This document shows positions 44,316 to 53,743 of a stretch of DNA of 64,000 nt, in pieces; position 1 is the stretch's first letter; every line of letters starts with the position of its first letter. The translations under genes and the position numbers were made by a program. Location of the stretch: contig DATAZL010000133.1 of the NCBI GenBank assembly GCA_036272055.1, forward strand, positions 124,001-188,000, in the 5' to 3' direction. The notes below the pieces were generated by a model. That model saw only the letters and a list, made by a program, of their open reading frames with translations, searched no databases and was not told the origin of the DNA. The DNA comes from DASZVB01 sp036272055 (GTDB lineage: Bacteria; Myxococcota_A; Polyangia; Polyangiales; Polyangiaceae).

Positions 44316-44416
44316 GTCAGCGAGTCGTTTCACGATCGCTTCACGGGTCACAAAAAGGACGACTCGCGCGCACTTTTGGCCGTGCGCAGAAACGTTCACT
44401 CGCGCTGCCGCGATGC

Positions 44417-45607
44417 TTACTCGACCAGCTCGAGAACGTATCCGTCCAGATCCTTTGCGACGACCAGGACTCGGTTGTCGTAAGCGGCGCTGCGTGCGGC
44501 CGGTTGCAGGATCGCACCGCCGGCAGCCACGATCTTGTCGCCCATCGCCTTCGCGTCGGGCACGAACATGACCGCCATGACGGGCGGGGTGCCGATGGTG
44601 CGTGCCGGAGTCCAGTTCTGGAGCACGAGCCCCATTCCGTCCGTGAACTTCACGGAATACTCCGCGATGGTTCCCGTGCCGTTCACGTCCGTCACGCTGA
44701 ACGAACCGAGACTCGATTCGGTCATGCCGAGCGAGGTGTAGAACTTTCTCGCCGCGGGCTGATCGCCGACAGCGAATCCGAGGGCAATCGGATACGGCAC
44801 GGTGATCGCTGCGCCGCCGCTGTCGAACACGCCGCCGACCTCTTGAATGTACGTCTCGGGGCCGTCGAACTGCACGATGCCGAGATTCAGTCGACTCACG
44901 TAGTCCGGGTACGCGGCCGCCGCGGCATTGATGCCCACCGCGTTCTGCGACTGCCAGACGACCTTGGCGGTGATCTTGCGAGTGTTGCGCCCGTCGTCGA
45001 AGTGCATCAGCACGAGGCGCGCGCCGCGCATCGCTTGCGTGCCGTAGAGCGTCGTCTCCGTCCTGTCGTCGCGTTTGACGCCGTCCTTCTCGACGGTCAT
45101 CTTCATGACCTCGGTGTAGAACTTCACGGCCGCGGGCACGTCGGTGATGCCGATCCCGAAGCCCCATACGAGAGGCGCGGTTACGGGAGTGGGAATAACG
45201 GCAGACGGCGCACCGGCAGCACCTGCCGCACCCGCTGTGTTCGCGCCGCCGGCTGCTGCGCCCCCTCCACCGCCACTGCCGCCACTCGCGCCGACCGCGC
45301 CACCCGTTGCAATGCTCCCGCCGTTGCCGATCGCGACGCTGCCGCCGTTGCCCGGCGTCGCACTCGTCCCACCTGCGGCGGCGCTGGTACCGCCCGTGCT
45401 CGACGTCATGGTCGACGGTGAACCTGCGGGCGCCGCGATTCCGCCGGTGGACGTACCACCAGTACCCATCGGCGGCGCGATGCCCATGCCGCTGGCACCG
45501 GCGGGAAGCGTGTTCGACGTCACCCCCGGCGCAGTGCCGTTACCACAGCCCGCGTGCATCGAGGCGATCCACACCGTGGCGATCGCGAGGACGTGTGCTC
45601 TCTTCAT
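44417..45607 (-). CDS. Lipoprotein carrying two VOC (glyoxalase-fold) domains
   Basis: 396 residues from ATG 45607 (MKRAHVLAIATVWIASMHAGC, lipobox). A Gly/Thr/Ser linker of about 110 residues is followed by two VOC modules: FGIGITDVPAAVKFYTEVMK with MRGARLVLMHFDDGR, and ALGFAVGDQPAARKFYTSLG with VVAKDLDGYVLELVE. VOC proteins are usually cytosolic, so an exported version on a long linker is unusual. It heads the minus-strand block of exported proteins that continues to 38022. Enzymatic activity is not established. Confidence 0.85.
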   Translation of the reverse strand: MKRAHVLAIATVWIASMHAGCGNGTAPGVTSNTLPAGASGMGIAPPMGTGGTSTGGIAAPAGSPSTMTSSTGGTSAAAGGTSATPGNGGSVAIGNGGSIATGGAVGASGGSGGGGGAAAGGANTAGAAGAAGAPSAVIPTPVTAPLVWGFGIGITDVPAAVKFYTEVMKMTVEKDGVKRDDRTETTLYGTQAMRGARLVLMHFDDGRNTRKITAKVVWQSQNAVGINAAAAAYPDYVSRLNLGIVQFDGPETYIQEVGGVFDSGGAAITVPYPIALGFAVGDQPAARKFYTSLGMTESSLGSFSVTDVNGTGTIAEYSVKFTDGMGLVLQNWTPARTIGTPPVMAVMFVPDAKAMGDKIVAAGGAILQPAARSAAYDNRVLVVAKDLDGYVLELVE

Positions 45608-45774
45608 CGGTCGCTCGTATCTCGCACAGAAACGCGCGACGGGCATCGGATACAGCTCTCAATTTTAGCGTATTAGCAGTCACTTCGGCGCGGCGTTCGC
45701 CGGTCGTGACATCCATCGTCGGCTCCGCGAATCGTCAGCTGCTCTTCGTCGAAACTCCCGAGCGTAAGCTCGCG

Positions 45775-45968
45775 ACGACGAGTGCGCGTGGCTGACGCGC
45801 AAGCTCTGGATCGATCGCGCTGGCGCCGCACTCACCGAACTGAAGGGCTGGGTGAGCGCGAACCAGCTCGTGGGTGCGCGAGGACATCGTGACCGGTCTC
45901 GAGACGCGCCGCAGGCGCTCGTCGGTCTCCTCACTGGCAAGAACCTCGGCACGCGATGGGCCGCGTGA
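45775..45968 (+). pseudogene. C-terminal scrap of a zinc-type/quinone-oxidoreductase-like dehydrogenase
   Basis: The plus frame reads KLWIDRAGAALTELKGWVSA and NQLVGAR, switches frame to REDIVTGLET, and returns to PQALVGLLTGKNLG before a stop at 45966-45968. This is the end of a medium-chain dehydrogenase/reductase, with two compensating one-base changes. Everything upstream is absent. No start codon or promoter remains. Confidence 0.5.
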
Positions 45969-46297
45969 GCTGACGACTCCCACGCACGACACGTACGTCA
46001 CCCCTGAGCGCGAATACGCCTCAAGTGAGCGCCGAGGGACAATCGCACTTTGAAGGCACGAAATGCCGCGGTGCGAGCCCCCGCGCAACCACGAACGGCT
46101 CACACAGCCAGCGCTGAGGTCGTGAGCTCGTAGGTGTTGCGCAAACAGCGTACATCTCTCGCAACATGCGTCACTCTCGTCGCCAAGCCTCGCCCAATTT
46201 TCGAATGAAGCGCGACCGCGTGACGCGCGCGATGAGCGCGCTTTTGACCCGTGGGGATACATGACCGCACGCGTTCTGTGTGTAACGTAAAGATCAA
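45969..46297. other. Gene-free stretch upstream of the SGNH lipoprotein
   Basis: About 330 bases without a recognisable gene. Open frames on the minus strand lack homology and good starts. It should hold the promoter of the gene starting at 46298; I cannot pick out -10/-35 boxes with confidence. Confidence 0.4.
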
Positions 46298-47473
46298 ATG
46301 ATCGAACGCATCGAGGCAAGGGGATTTCTTATTTGTGGTCTGAGCTCACTGCTCGCGCTCGCCGCGTGTAGCTCGGGGAGCGACGGCTCCGCGACCGGCG
46401 CTGGCGGCGCAGCCGGGAACGGCATGGTCGGCCCCTCCGCGGGCGGCGCGGCGACGAGCGGCGGCGGCGTGCCGGCGATGGGCGCGGGCGGCACCGCGCA
46501 AGGCACCGGCAACACGTCGACGACGAGCACCGGCGGCACCCCGCAAGGCGCAGGCGGCGCTCCGACGACGGGCAGCGGTGGGACGACGACGAGCACCGGT
46601 GGTGTACCGACGACGAGTGACGGCGGCGCGACGAGCACCGGCGGTGCGTCGAGCACCGGCGGCGCAACGAGCACCGGTGGCGCGTCGAGCACCGGCGGCG
46701 CGGGCGGCGCAGTCGCGACGGGCGGCCCGTGCCTCACCGACCTGACGACGGAAGCGGCGATCATCGGCGATTCGTACATCACCGGCTTTCTCACTCCGGC
46801 GCTCCAGCCGAGCCTCGCGATGCTGGATCCGTCGCTCACCAACACGCCGAACTACGGCGTCGCCGGCGTGTCGCTGGCCAACGGCGGCCTGAACGCCAAC
46901 GAGGACGTGCCGATCCAGTTCGCGACGGCCATCAAGGCGCACAGCAACCTGAAATTCACGATCATGGACGGCGGCGGCAATGACATCCTCGTCTGCGACG
47001 GAACGAAGTTCCCGGGTTGCGCCACCAACTGCGCCAAGGCGGGCTCGTCCACCAACGCCGTGTGCCAGTCCATCGTGCAGCAGTCGATCGACGCCGCGTC
47101 GAAGCTCCTCCAGACCGCGGCAACCGCGGGCGTGCAGAACACCGTGTACTTTTTCTACCCGCACACACCGGACATGATGGGCGGCTTCAACGAGATTCTC
47201 GACTACGCCGAGCCGAAAGCCAAGGCGGCGTGCGACGGCGCATACGCGGCGTCGGGCAACAAGCTGAGCTGCTTCTTCGTCGACCTCGTCGCGCCCTTCA
47301 AGGCGGCGTTCGGAGACGCAAACCCGGCAGACTTCGAGACGGCGCTCGGCGTGCACCCGACACAGCCCGGAGTGACGCTCATGGCGCAGCAGATCTTCGA
47401 CACGATGAAGGCCCATTGCGTCGGCTTCACCGCCTCCGACGCGATGAAGTACGGCTGCACCTGCACGAAGTGA
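46298..47473 (+). CDS. SGNH/GDSL-type hydrolase lipoprotein
   Basis: 391 residues. A lipobox (LLALAAC) is followed by a Gly/Thr/Ser linker of about 110 residues. The catalytic domain has AAIIGDSYITGF (block I, catalytic Ser), a Gly oxyanion block, FTIMDGGGNDILVC (block III, Gly-x-Asn-Asp) and LGVHPTQPG (block V, catalytic His with Asp replaced by Val-His-Pro context). Cys pairs probably form disulfides (FPGCATNCAK). Likely an exported esterase or polysaccharide deacetylase. A strong hairpin follows the stop. Confidence 0.88.
   Translation: MIERIEARGFLICGLSSLLALAACSSGSDGSATGAGGAAGNGMVGPSAGGAATSGGGVPAMGAGGTAQGTGNTSTTSTGGTPQGAGGAPTTGSGGTTTSTGGVPTTSDGGATSTGGASSTGGATSTGGASSTGGAGGAVATGGPCLTDLTTEAAIIGDSYITGFLTPALQPSLAMLDPSLTNTPNYGVAGVSLANGGLNANEDVPIQFATAIKAHSNLKFTIMDGGGNDILVCDGTKFPGCATNCAKAGSSTNAVCQSIVQQSIDAASKLLQTAATAGVQNTVYFFYPHTPDMMGGFNEILDYAEPKAKAACDGAYAASGNKLSCFFVDLVAPFKAAFGDANPADFETALGVHPTQPGVTLMAQQIFDTMKAHCVGFTASDAMKYGCTCTK
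46628..46699. repeat. Four tandem 18-bp units in the Gly/Thr/Ser linker
   Basis: Four near-identical 18-bp units (GC[G/A][A/T]CGAGCACCGG[C/T]GG[C/T] type) encode ATSTGG and ASSTGG alternately. They show how the linker can lengthen or shorten by slippage. Confidence 0.75.
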
Positions 47474-47484
47474 CGTGAACGCGA

Positions 47485-47510
47485 ACGGCCGCCGGCATTC
47501 CGGCGGCCGT
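47485..47510. terminator. 11-bp perfect hairpin between convergent genes
   Basis: ACGGCCGCCGG (47485-47495), loop CATT, CCGGCGGCCGT (47500-47510). It lies 12 bases after the SGNH stop and 36 bases past the end of the convergent hydrolase gene, so it can serve both. Confidence 0.6.
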
Positions 47511-47545
47511 GCAACGGCCGTCCGGGCGCCGAGGCGCGCTCTCTT

Positions 47546-48421
47546 TCAGCTCGTCGCTTCGACGAGACCGGGCCGGACGCTCTTCGTCGCCGAGGCGCGG
47601 ATCGCGCTCTCGTAGATCGGGGACCTTCCGAGCTCGACCTTCCAGGCGTCGAGCAGCGCCTGGTTGTCGTGATCCCACGGGTGAAAGCTCGGCCTGTAGT
47701 ACGAGAGATACGGAGCCAGGATTCGGCCCATGCCGCCCGGCTCGACGAAGAGAAAGCGAACGAGAGCGGTCCACTCGCGGAGCGAGAAGAGGCAGCCGTC
47801 GACCCACATGAGTCGAACCAGCTGGGCGACGACGAGCGCCCAGAACACGAGGGTGACGATGAACATCGTGCTCGAGCGCAGCAAGTACGACCCACCGACC
47901 GCGCGGTACACGTCGAACGCGACGGCCTTGTGCTCGCTCTCCTCGGCGGCGTGCCAGCGCCAGAGCGCGGCCATCGACGGATCGGCGCCTTCGAGGAGCC
48001 GGTCGTCGGCGAGGAGCAGCTCCGCCATCAGCGCCGTGAAATGCTCGAGCGCGCACGTCACCGCGAGCTGGGAGCTCTTCGGCAACACGCGTGCGGAGAA
48101 GCGCAGCACTCGCTCGACACGCTTCTCGAGCGCATGCGCGGGAAAGCCCTGCGCCTCGAGCATGCGATTGTACGCGACGTGCTCGCGGCTATGGATCCCC
48201 TCCTGCCCGCTGAATAGCTTGATATCGCGAAGGAGATTCTCGTCCTTCACGAGGGCCGCGTGCGCCTTCACGCTCTGGATGAAGAACCGCTCGCCCGGCG
48301 GGAAGAAGAGCGACAGATTGTTCAGGAAGAGCGTGATGCTACGCCTTCCGCCGTGCCAGTAACGCGTCACCCCGTCGAGGTCGAAGCGGAGGTTCCTGAT
48401 CTCCAGAGGCTCGCTCGTCAT
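47546..48421 (-). CDS. PF10118-type metal-dependent hydrolase family protein
   Basis: 291 residues from ATG 48421; the longer open frame reads into the divergent regulator and lacks homology. Conserved His/Glu motifs fit a helical di-metal protein: FSGQEGIHSREHVAYNRMLE, CALEHFTALMAELLL, WRWHAAEESEHKAVAFDVY. A hydrophobic segment (MFIVTLVFWALVVAQLVRLM) follows. Members of this family are described only as predicted metal-dependent hydrolases. Divergent from an AraC-type regulator, which may control it. Confidence 0.88.
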   Translation of the reverse strand: MTSEPLEIRNLRFDLDGVTRYWHGGRRSITLFLNNLSLFFPPGERFFIQSVKAHAALVKDENLLRDIKLFSGQEGIHSREHVAYNRMLEAQGFPAHALEKRVERVLRFSARVLPKSSQLAVTCALEHFTALMAELLLADDRLLEGADPSMAALWRWHAAEESEHKAVAFDVYRAVGGSYLLRSSTMFIVTLVFWALVVAQLVRLMWVDGCLFSLREWTALVRFLFVEPGGMGRILAPYLSYYRPSFHPWDHDNQALLDAWKVELGRSPIYESAIRASATKSVRPGLVEATS

Positions 48422-48458
48422 GCTTTTGAATATGCAGAGCGGCGAGAATCCGTCGTAG

Positions 48459-48474
48459 GTTAGGCAGTGCCAAC
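48459..48474. promoter_or_regulatory. Imperfect palindrome between hydrolase and AraC-type regulator
   Basis: GTTAGGCAGTGCCAAC contains GGCA-G-TGCC as a perfect core with near-symmetric flanks. It sits in the 73-bp space between the two divergent starts, so it is a candidate operator. Confidence 0.3.
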
Positions 48475-48494
48475 TTTCAGTCAGTTCGGGCCAG

Positions 48495-49529
48495 ATGGCG
48501 GCAAGGCGAGCTGAAACCGGCAAATCCGAGGCATCTGCCGAGGCGCACACGATCCCGGGCGTGCACGCGGGGCACATCGCCGAGCTCATGGGTCGCTGGG
48601 GAACCACGGCCGAAGAGCTGCTCGGCCCCCTCGGGCTGAGCGCGGCGGCGCTCGCCGAGCCTTCTTCGCGGATCTCGATCGAGGCACTGCAACGCGTCGT
48701 CGATCGCGCTCGCATGCTCACCGGGGAGCAGGGGCTCGGGTACTACCTCGGCCTTCAGATGCGCATCTCCGCCCACGGCTATCTCGGGTTCGCGGCGATG
48801 ACGGCCTCCACGCTCCGGGAGGCGCTCGAGCTCGCGAGTCGCTTCGCGCCGACCCGCACGACGGCCATCGATCTACGCCTCGAGGAGCACGACGAGCATG
48901 CTTACCTCGTCATCGAGGAAAACTGCGAGCTCGGTTCCGCTCGGGACGTCGTCATCATCGGGCTGATGATCGGCATCTGGCGGATCGGCAACTCGCTCAC
49001 CGGCAAGGAGCTCGAGGGCGACGCGGAGCTCGCATTTCCGGAACCGAGCTATGCCGCGGACCTCGCGCGAAAGGTTCCGGGGAAGCTCCGCTTCGGTCAA
49101 CCGTCTCACCGCATCGTCTTCGAGCGCAAGGTGCTCGATCTACCGCCCACGATGGCGGACCCCGACGCTCTCCGCGTCGCGCGAGAACAGTGCGAGAAGG
49201 AACTCGACCGTCTCGGCTACCAGCAGAGTCTCCTCACCCGCGTGCGCGCAGTGCTCGGAGCTCGGGAGCGGGCGCTTCCGACGCTCGAGCAAGTCGCGGT
49301 CGAGCTCGGCACCTCCGCGCGCACGCTCAAGCGAAAGCTCGCCGACGAGGGGACCGCCTATTCGATACTCGTCGACGAGGTGCAGGCGGCGCGCGCCGTG
49401 TCGCTCATGAGATCCGAGCTCAGCGTCGACGAGATCGCGGATCGACTCGGCTACTCCGACGCCGCGAACTTCACCCGCGCCTTCCGTCGCTGGACGGGCA
49501 AGACGCCTCGAGCCTTCCGAAAGGGTTGA
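48495..49529 (+). CDS. AraC-family regulator with N-terminal ligand domain (OruR/ArgR-like type)
   Basis: 344 residues. The N-terminal 200 residues match the arabinose-binding-like domain of this AraC branch (GYYLGLQMRISAHGYLGFAA, MTASTLREALELASRFAPTR). The C-terminal double HTH is LEQVAVELGTSARTLKRKLA, LSVDEIADRLGYSDAANFTR, AFRRWTGKTPRAFRKG. Divergent from the PF10118-type hydrolase with 73 bp between, so it likely controls that gene. Confidence 0.92.
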   Translation: MAARRAETGKSEASAEAHTIPGVHAGHIAELMGRWGTTAEELLGPLGLSAAALAEPSSRISIEALQRVVDRARMLTGEQGLGYYLGLQMRISAHGYLGFAAMTASTLREALELASRFAPTRTTAIDLRLEEHDEHAYLVIEENCELGSARDVVIIGLMIGIWRIGNSLTGKELEGDAELAFPEPSYAADLARKVPGKLRFGQPSHRIVFERKVLDLPPTMADPDALRVAREQCEKELDRLGYQQSLLTRVRAVLGARERALPTLEQVAVELGTSARTLKRKLADEGTAYSILVDEVQAARAVSLMRSELSVDEIADRLGYSDAANFTRAFRRWTGKTPRAFRKG

Positions 49530-49571
49530 ACTCGGGCAGAATCGTGGTGGCCCGGTACCGGAGCTGGCGTC

Positions 49572-51107
49572 TCAAGCGGGCGACGGGAGACGTCGATAGA
49601 TGACCACGCCGTTGATGGTTCGCTCCTCCGAATAGCGTGTCGCGAGGAGCTCGCGCAGCAATGGGAAGCTCTTGATCGGATAGATGCCGAAGTCGCCCAG
49701 GTTCGCGGCTGCCGTATCGACGATCAGCGCAGGGGAATTCGCTTCGAGGTCGTGCGCGAGCAAAGACCACATCTCGGGACCGGTGTCCCAGCAGTCGCCG
49801 AAGGGGTTCTCGACGTGGCGATCGCAGCCGCGCTTGAACGCTACGAAGCGCGACGCCGGCAAGCGATCCGACATCACGTAGATCGGCGTGTAGGCGCCCC
49901 AGACGAAGATCCGATCCGTCAACGCCGTCGTGTCGCGAACGTAGGTTGCAACACCGAGATAGCGCGGCGACGTCTGGCTCAGGAACGACGGCGCGAAGGG
50001 GTTGTAGAACACCGCGATCGTGAAGAACACGACGGTGAGCGCGGCGAGCAGCCCCGTGCACCACCCGACGAAGCGTCGCTCCGCCGGCGCGCGTGCCTCG
50101 TCGAGGCGCCGTCGAAATTCGATCCCGGCGAGGATCACGAGGGGACCGAAGGCCTGGATCGCGTAGTGAGGACTGAACCGCCCGGGGAGCAGCACGATGC
50201 CGACACTGACGGCCAGCCAGCCCCAGAGAGCCTTCTCTGCGAAGGAAAAGTCGCGCCACCGGCGCGACCGGAGCCCGGCCAGCACCCAGAACACGCTGCT
50301 GACCGCGAGCACACCGAGATGGTGCACCGGCGAGAACGTGTGCCAGCCCTGCGGGAAGTAACGCAACCGCACGACCGAGACGGTCCAGAACCAGAAATCT
50401 TGCAACGTGCCCTGGGTCACGAAGAACCAGGCGACGAGAGCGGCGACGGTGCCGAAGCCGAGCGCCGCGACGAAGGACGAGGCGATCCGCTTCGGCCAGC
50501 TCTCACGCGACCAGAAAAGTGGCAACCCGCAGAGCCACACGATGTTCAGTGCCGCGAGCTGGCGCACGCTCCCCGCCGCTCCGATCAGCAGACCCGCCGC
50601 GTACATCGGAAGGAAGCGGAGTCGCGGCGAAGGCTCGTCGAGGACGACCAGCGCCGCGAGCGAGAGCGGCAGCATCGTGTAGAGCTCGGTGTTCGCCGCC
50701 AGCATCTTCGGCGTATAGAGGGTGGTCGCGATTCCGTAGAAGAGCGCGACCACCCACGCCGCCGAGCCGTGCCCGAGTCGAGTCGCGAGCTTTCCCAGCA
50801 CGAAGGCCGTCGCGAGTACGAGCAGAACCGTCACCGCGTGGACGGCGGTCATCGAGTAGCGTCCGAAGACGCGGAAGATGGCGCCGTAGATCCAGAAGAT
50901 ACCGGGGAACTTGTTGTCCACCCCGCCCTCGGCGTACAGGCGGCCCACACCGTTCGTCAGAGCAGCGACGGAAGCGTAAACGGCCTCGTCGGAATCGATG
51001 AACGGCTTCGTCAATATGGGCGAGTGAATCAGCGTGATCACGAGCCCGGCGAGCAGCCACTGACGGCGAGTCGTCCCCTGCGACATGGGCGGAGAGTCCG
51101 ACTTCAT
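49572..51107 (-). CDS. GT39/ArnT-like membrane glycosyltransferase
   Basis: 511 residues from ATG 51107 (another ATG at 51146 is possible). The first periplasmic loop has TKPFIDSDEAVYASVAALTN, the acidic motif of polyprenol-sugar-dependent GT-C enzymes, followed by NKFPGIFWIYGAIFRVFG. About ten hydrophobic helices follow, then a C-terminal soluble domain. It would transfer a sugar from a lipid carrier to an extracytoplasmic acceptor. Confidence 0.9.
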   Translation of the reverse strand: MKSDSPPMSQGTTRRQWLLAGLVITLIHSPILTKPFIDSDEAVYASVAALTNGVGRLYAEGGVDNKFPGIFWIYGAIFRVFGRYSMTAVHAVTVLLVLATAFVLGKLATRLGHGSAAWVVALFYGIATTLYTPKMLAANTELYTMLPLSLAALVVLDEPSPRLRFLPMYAAGLLIGAAGSVRQLAALNIVWLCGLPLFWSRESWPKRIASSFVAALGFGTVAALVAWFFVTQGTLQDFWFWTVSVVRLRYFPQGWHTFSPVHHLGVLAVSSVFWVLAGLRSRRWRDFSFAEKALWGWLAVSVGIVLLPGRFSPHYAIQAFGPLVILAGIEFRRRLDEARAPAERRFVGWCTGLLAALTVVFFTIAVFYNPFAPSFLSQTSPRYLGVATYVRDTTALTDRIFVWGAYTPIYVMSDRLPASRFVAFKRGCDRHVENPFGDCWDTGPEMWSLLAHDLEANSPALIVDTAAANLGDFGIYPIKSFPLLRELLATRYSEERTINGVVIYRRLPSPA

Positions 51108-51196
51108 CGAGACGCGGCGCGTACGCCGGTTCCAGAAGTGCGTCAATTGGCGACACCCCTCGAAGCGCCTTCTCCGGAAGGTCCTGCATCGCTACG

Positions 51197-53737
51197 ATGC
51201 GCCGCTCTGTGCCCTCCGATTCTTCTCGTATAGCTCGCTTCATCGAACGATTGGTCGACGTGCAGGTACGGCGGCCGTGGGCCTTCGTCGTCGTCGCCGC
51301 GCTCCTCGCGATTCCGTCGCTGCACTTCGCGCGGCAGCTCGTGCTGAAGACGGGGTTCGATTCTCTGCTCCCCGACAACAAGCCGAGCGTCATCGAACAA
51401 AAGCGCGTCGCGAAGCGGACCGCGGGCGTCGCAAACCTCGCGATCGTCATCGGCGGAAAGAACGAAGCCGCCATGAAGCGGTTCTCCGACGCGCTGCTCG
51501 ACCCGCTCCGTGCGCTCGGCCCCGACTGGGTCGGTACTGCGGAGAACGGCGTGCGCGCCGAGCAAGAGTTCTTGAAGGAGCGTCAGGCGCTCTACCTTCC
51601 CCTCGCCAAGGTCCAGGACATTCACGATCGCGTCGAGGAGTCGTTCGGAGCGGAGGTCTACGGGAACGTCGTCGACGACCCCGACGTGAAGCCGCTCACG
51701 CGTGAATCGGTGATCGGCGAGATCGACGCCGAGAAGGCGAAGACGACGAAGGGCGGCCCCCCCTACCCCGACGGCTACTACATGAACGCCGAGCGGACGG
51801 AGCTCGTCGTGATGGTGCGCACGCCGATCGCCCAGGGCGATCTCGGTCGCACGAAGGAGCTCGAGCGGCGCGTCAACAGCGTGATCGACAGAGTGGACCC
51901 GAAGCGATTCGACCCGTCGCTCACGACGGGACTGACCGGCGACGTCGTGACCACGGCCGAGGTGTACGGCTCCGTCAAAGGCGACCTGGTCGAGGTCGGC
52001 GTGGTCGGCGTGTCGATGATCCTGGTCGCCGATTTCCTGTTCTTTCTACGGCTGCGCGCGGTCATCACGATGGCGCTCGCGATCGGTACCGGGCTGCTCT
52101 GGACGTTCGCGATCACCCGGTTTTCCATCGGACAGCTGAACACGGCGAGCGGCTTCCTCGTCTCGATCATCTTCGGCAACGGCCTGAACTTCGGCGTGCT
52201 CCTCCGCGCCCGCTACGGTGAAGCGCGTCGCGCGGACGAGAGCACCGCTGAGGCCCTGAAATCGAGCCTCCGGGATACCTTCAAGCCGACGCTGGCCGTC
52301 GCCGCCGCAGCGGGTGCCGGCTACATGTCCCTCGCGTCCACCAATTTTCGTGGGTTCCGCGACTTCGGCTGGATCGGTGGCTACGGCATGCTCCTCTGCT
52401 GGGCGGCGAACTACCTGCTCATGCCGCCCCTGCTCGTGCTCTTCGAGCGGCTCGCACCGATCGATCTCCACGCCGTGAAGCCGGGGTTCCGGGGGTGGTT
52501 CAAGCGCCTGGCCGATCACGGGGTCCCGTTCGGCGCGCCCTTCGCGTGGGTGGCGCGGCACGGGTCGCCGAAGCTCGTCGCCCTGCTCGGAGTCCTCCTC
52601 GGCCTGGGGGGTGCAGCGGCGATCGTCCGCTACGTCGAGAGCGATCCCCTCGAATACAACCTGGGCAAGCTCGAGAACGACTCTTCTTCGGTCCAGAGCG
52701 CTGCGATGATCCTCGGCAGGGGGCTCACGAACATCACCGGCCGCACCGGTCAAGATGGCATGGCGATCATGACCGACCGGATCGACCAGGTGAAGCCGCT
52801 CCTCGCAGAGCTCGAACGTCGCCGACTCGCCGGCGGCAAGGAGCCGCCCTTCGACAGGACCGCATCCATCTTCGATCTGATCCCCGATGATCAGGAACAG
52901 AAGCTCGCACTCTTGAACGAGACCCGTACGCGTCTCGAGGGTATCCGGAGGCGGGGCAAGCTCAGCGACGAGGACTGGGACGCGATCGCACCTTACCTGC
53001 CCCCGAAGGACCTCAAGCCGTTCGGCATCGCAGAGCTACCGGAGCGCGTCGCACGCCCCTTCACCGAGCGTGACGGCACGCGCGGTCGCATCGTCTACAT
53101 CGCTCCGGCGGAGGGCCAGAGCGTGCGCAATCTGCACTATCTGCTCAAGTGGGCGAACGCCTATCGCGCCGTCGAGCTCCCCACCGGCGAGGTGATTCAC
53201 GGCAGCGGCCGCGCCGTCATCTTTGCGGACATGCTTTCGGGCGTCACCGAGGAATCGCCCAAGGCGATCCTCCTCGCGGCCATCATGACGGCGCTCGTCG
53301 TCGTCTTCACGTTCATGCGGAGCAAGGACGGATGGCTCTCCATCAGCCTAGTGCTCGGCGCGCTCTGCATGGGCCTCGCCTGGATGGGCGGTATCCTCTG
53401 GTACACGCAGACGAAGATCAATTTCCTGAACTTCATCGCCATCCCGATCACGCTCGGGGTCGGCGTCGATTACTCGATCAACATGGTGCATCGGTGGCAC
53501 ATCGAGGGCGCCGGGAAATTGCCGAAGATCGTGCGCGAGACCGGCGGAGCCATCGTTCTCTGCAGCCTGACGACGATACTCGGCTACACCGCGCTCATGC
53601 ACTCGGTGAACTCGGCGGTGCGGAGCTTCGGCAGAGTCGCCGTCCTCGGCGAGCTGACCTGCATCGCGTCGGTGATGATCGTTCTCCCCGCGATCCTGCG
53701 ATTGCTCGAGAGCAGGCACCGGGCGCCGAGCACCTGA
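51197..53737 (+). CDS. MMPL/RND-family exporter (HpnN-like)
   Basis: 846 residues. The membrane plan is one N-terminal helix, a large loop, a 5-helix bundle, a second loop and a second bundle. Conserved parts include TGLTGDVVTTAEVYGSVKGD, QLNTASGFLVSIIFGNGLNF, GVLLRARYGEARRADESTAE and, in the second bundle, FLNFIAIPITLGVGVDYSIN with GAIVLCSLTTILGYTALMHS. The latter Asp region is the proton-relay site of the superfamily. Probable substrate is a lipid (hopanoid, lipid carrier or wax). Divergent from the GT39 gene. Confidence 0.92.
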   Translation: MRRSVPSDSSRIARFIERLVDVQVRRPWAFVVVAALLAIPSLHFARQLVLKTGFDSLLPDNKPSVIEQKRVAKRTAGVANLAIVIGGKNEAAMKRFSDALLDPLRALGPDWVGTAENGVRAEQEFLKERQALYLPLAKVQDIHDRVEESFGAEVYGNVVDDPDVKPLTRESVIGEIDAEKAKTTKGGPPYPDGYYMNAERTELVVMVRTPIAQGDLGRTKELERRVNSVIDRVDPKRFDPSLTTGLTGDVVTTAEVYGSVKGDLVEVGVVGVSMILVADFLFFLRLRAVITMALAIGTGLLWTFAITRFSIGQLNTASGFLVSIIFGNGLNFGVLLRARYGEARRADESTAEALKSSLRDTFKPTLAVAAAAGAGYMSLASTNFRGFRDFGWIGGYGMLLCWAANYLLMPPLLVLFERLAPIDLHAVKPGFRGWFKRLADHGVPFGAPFAWVARHGSPKLVALLGVLLGLGGAAAIVRYVESDPLEYNLGKLENDSSSVQSAAMILGRGLTNITGRTGQDGMAIMTDRIDQVKPLLAELERRRLAGGKEPPFDRTASIFDLIPDDQEQKLALLNETRTRLEGIRRRGKLSDEDWDAIAPYLPPKDLKPFGIAELPERVARPFTERDGTRGRIVYIAPAEGQSVRNLHYLLKWANAYRAVELPTGEVIHGSGRAVIFADMLSGVTEESPKAILLAAIMTALVVVFTFMRSKDGWLSISLVLGALCMGLAWMGGILWYTQTKINFLNFIAIPITLGVGVDYSINMVHRWHIEGAGKLPKIVRETGGAIVLCSLTTILGYTALMHSVNSAVRSFGRVAVLGELTCIASVMIVLPAILRLLESRHRAPST

Positions 53738-53743
53738 GCGCCG

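Noticed and set aside
44316..45167. Extension of the kelch frame upstream of its signal peptide
   Set aside because: It overlaps the VOC lipoprotein in another frame and lacks homology; the signal peptide at 44315 sets the start.
45735..46319. A 194-codon minus-strand open frame
   Set aside because: It lies antisense to the dehydrogenase scrap and shows no domain or signal.
49752..51233. A 493-codon open frame on the plus strand
   Set aside because: Antisense to the GT39 gene, whose membrane helices and acidic motif are unmistakable.
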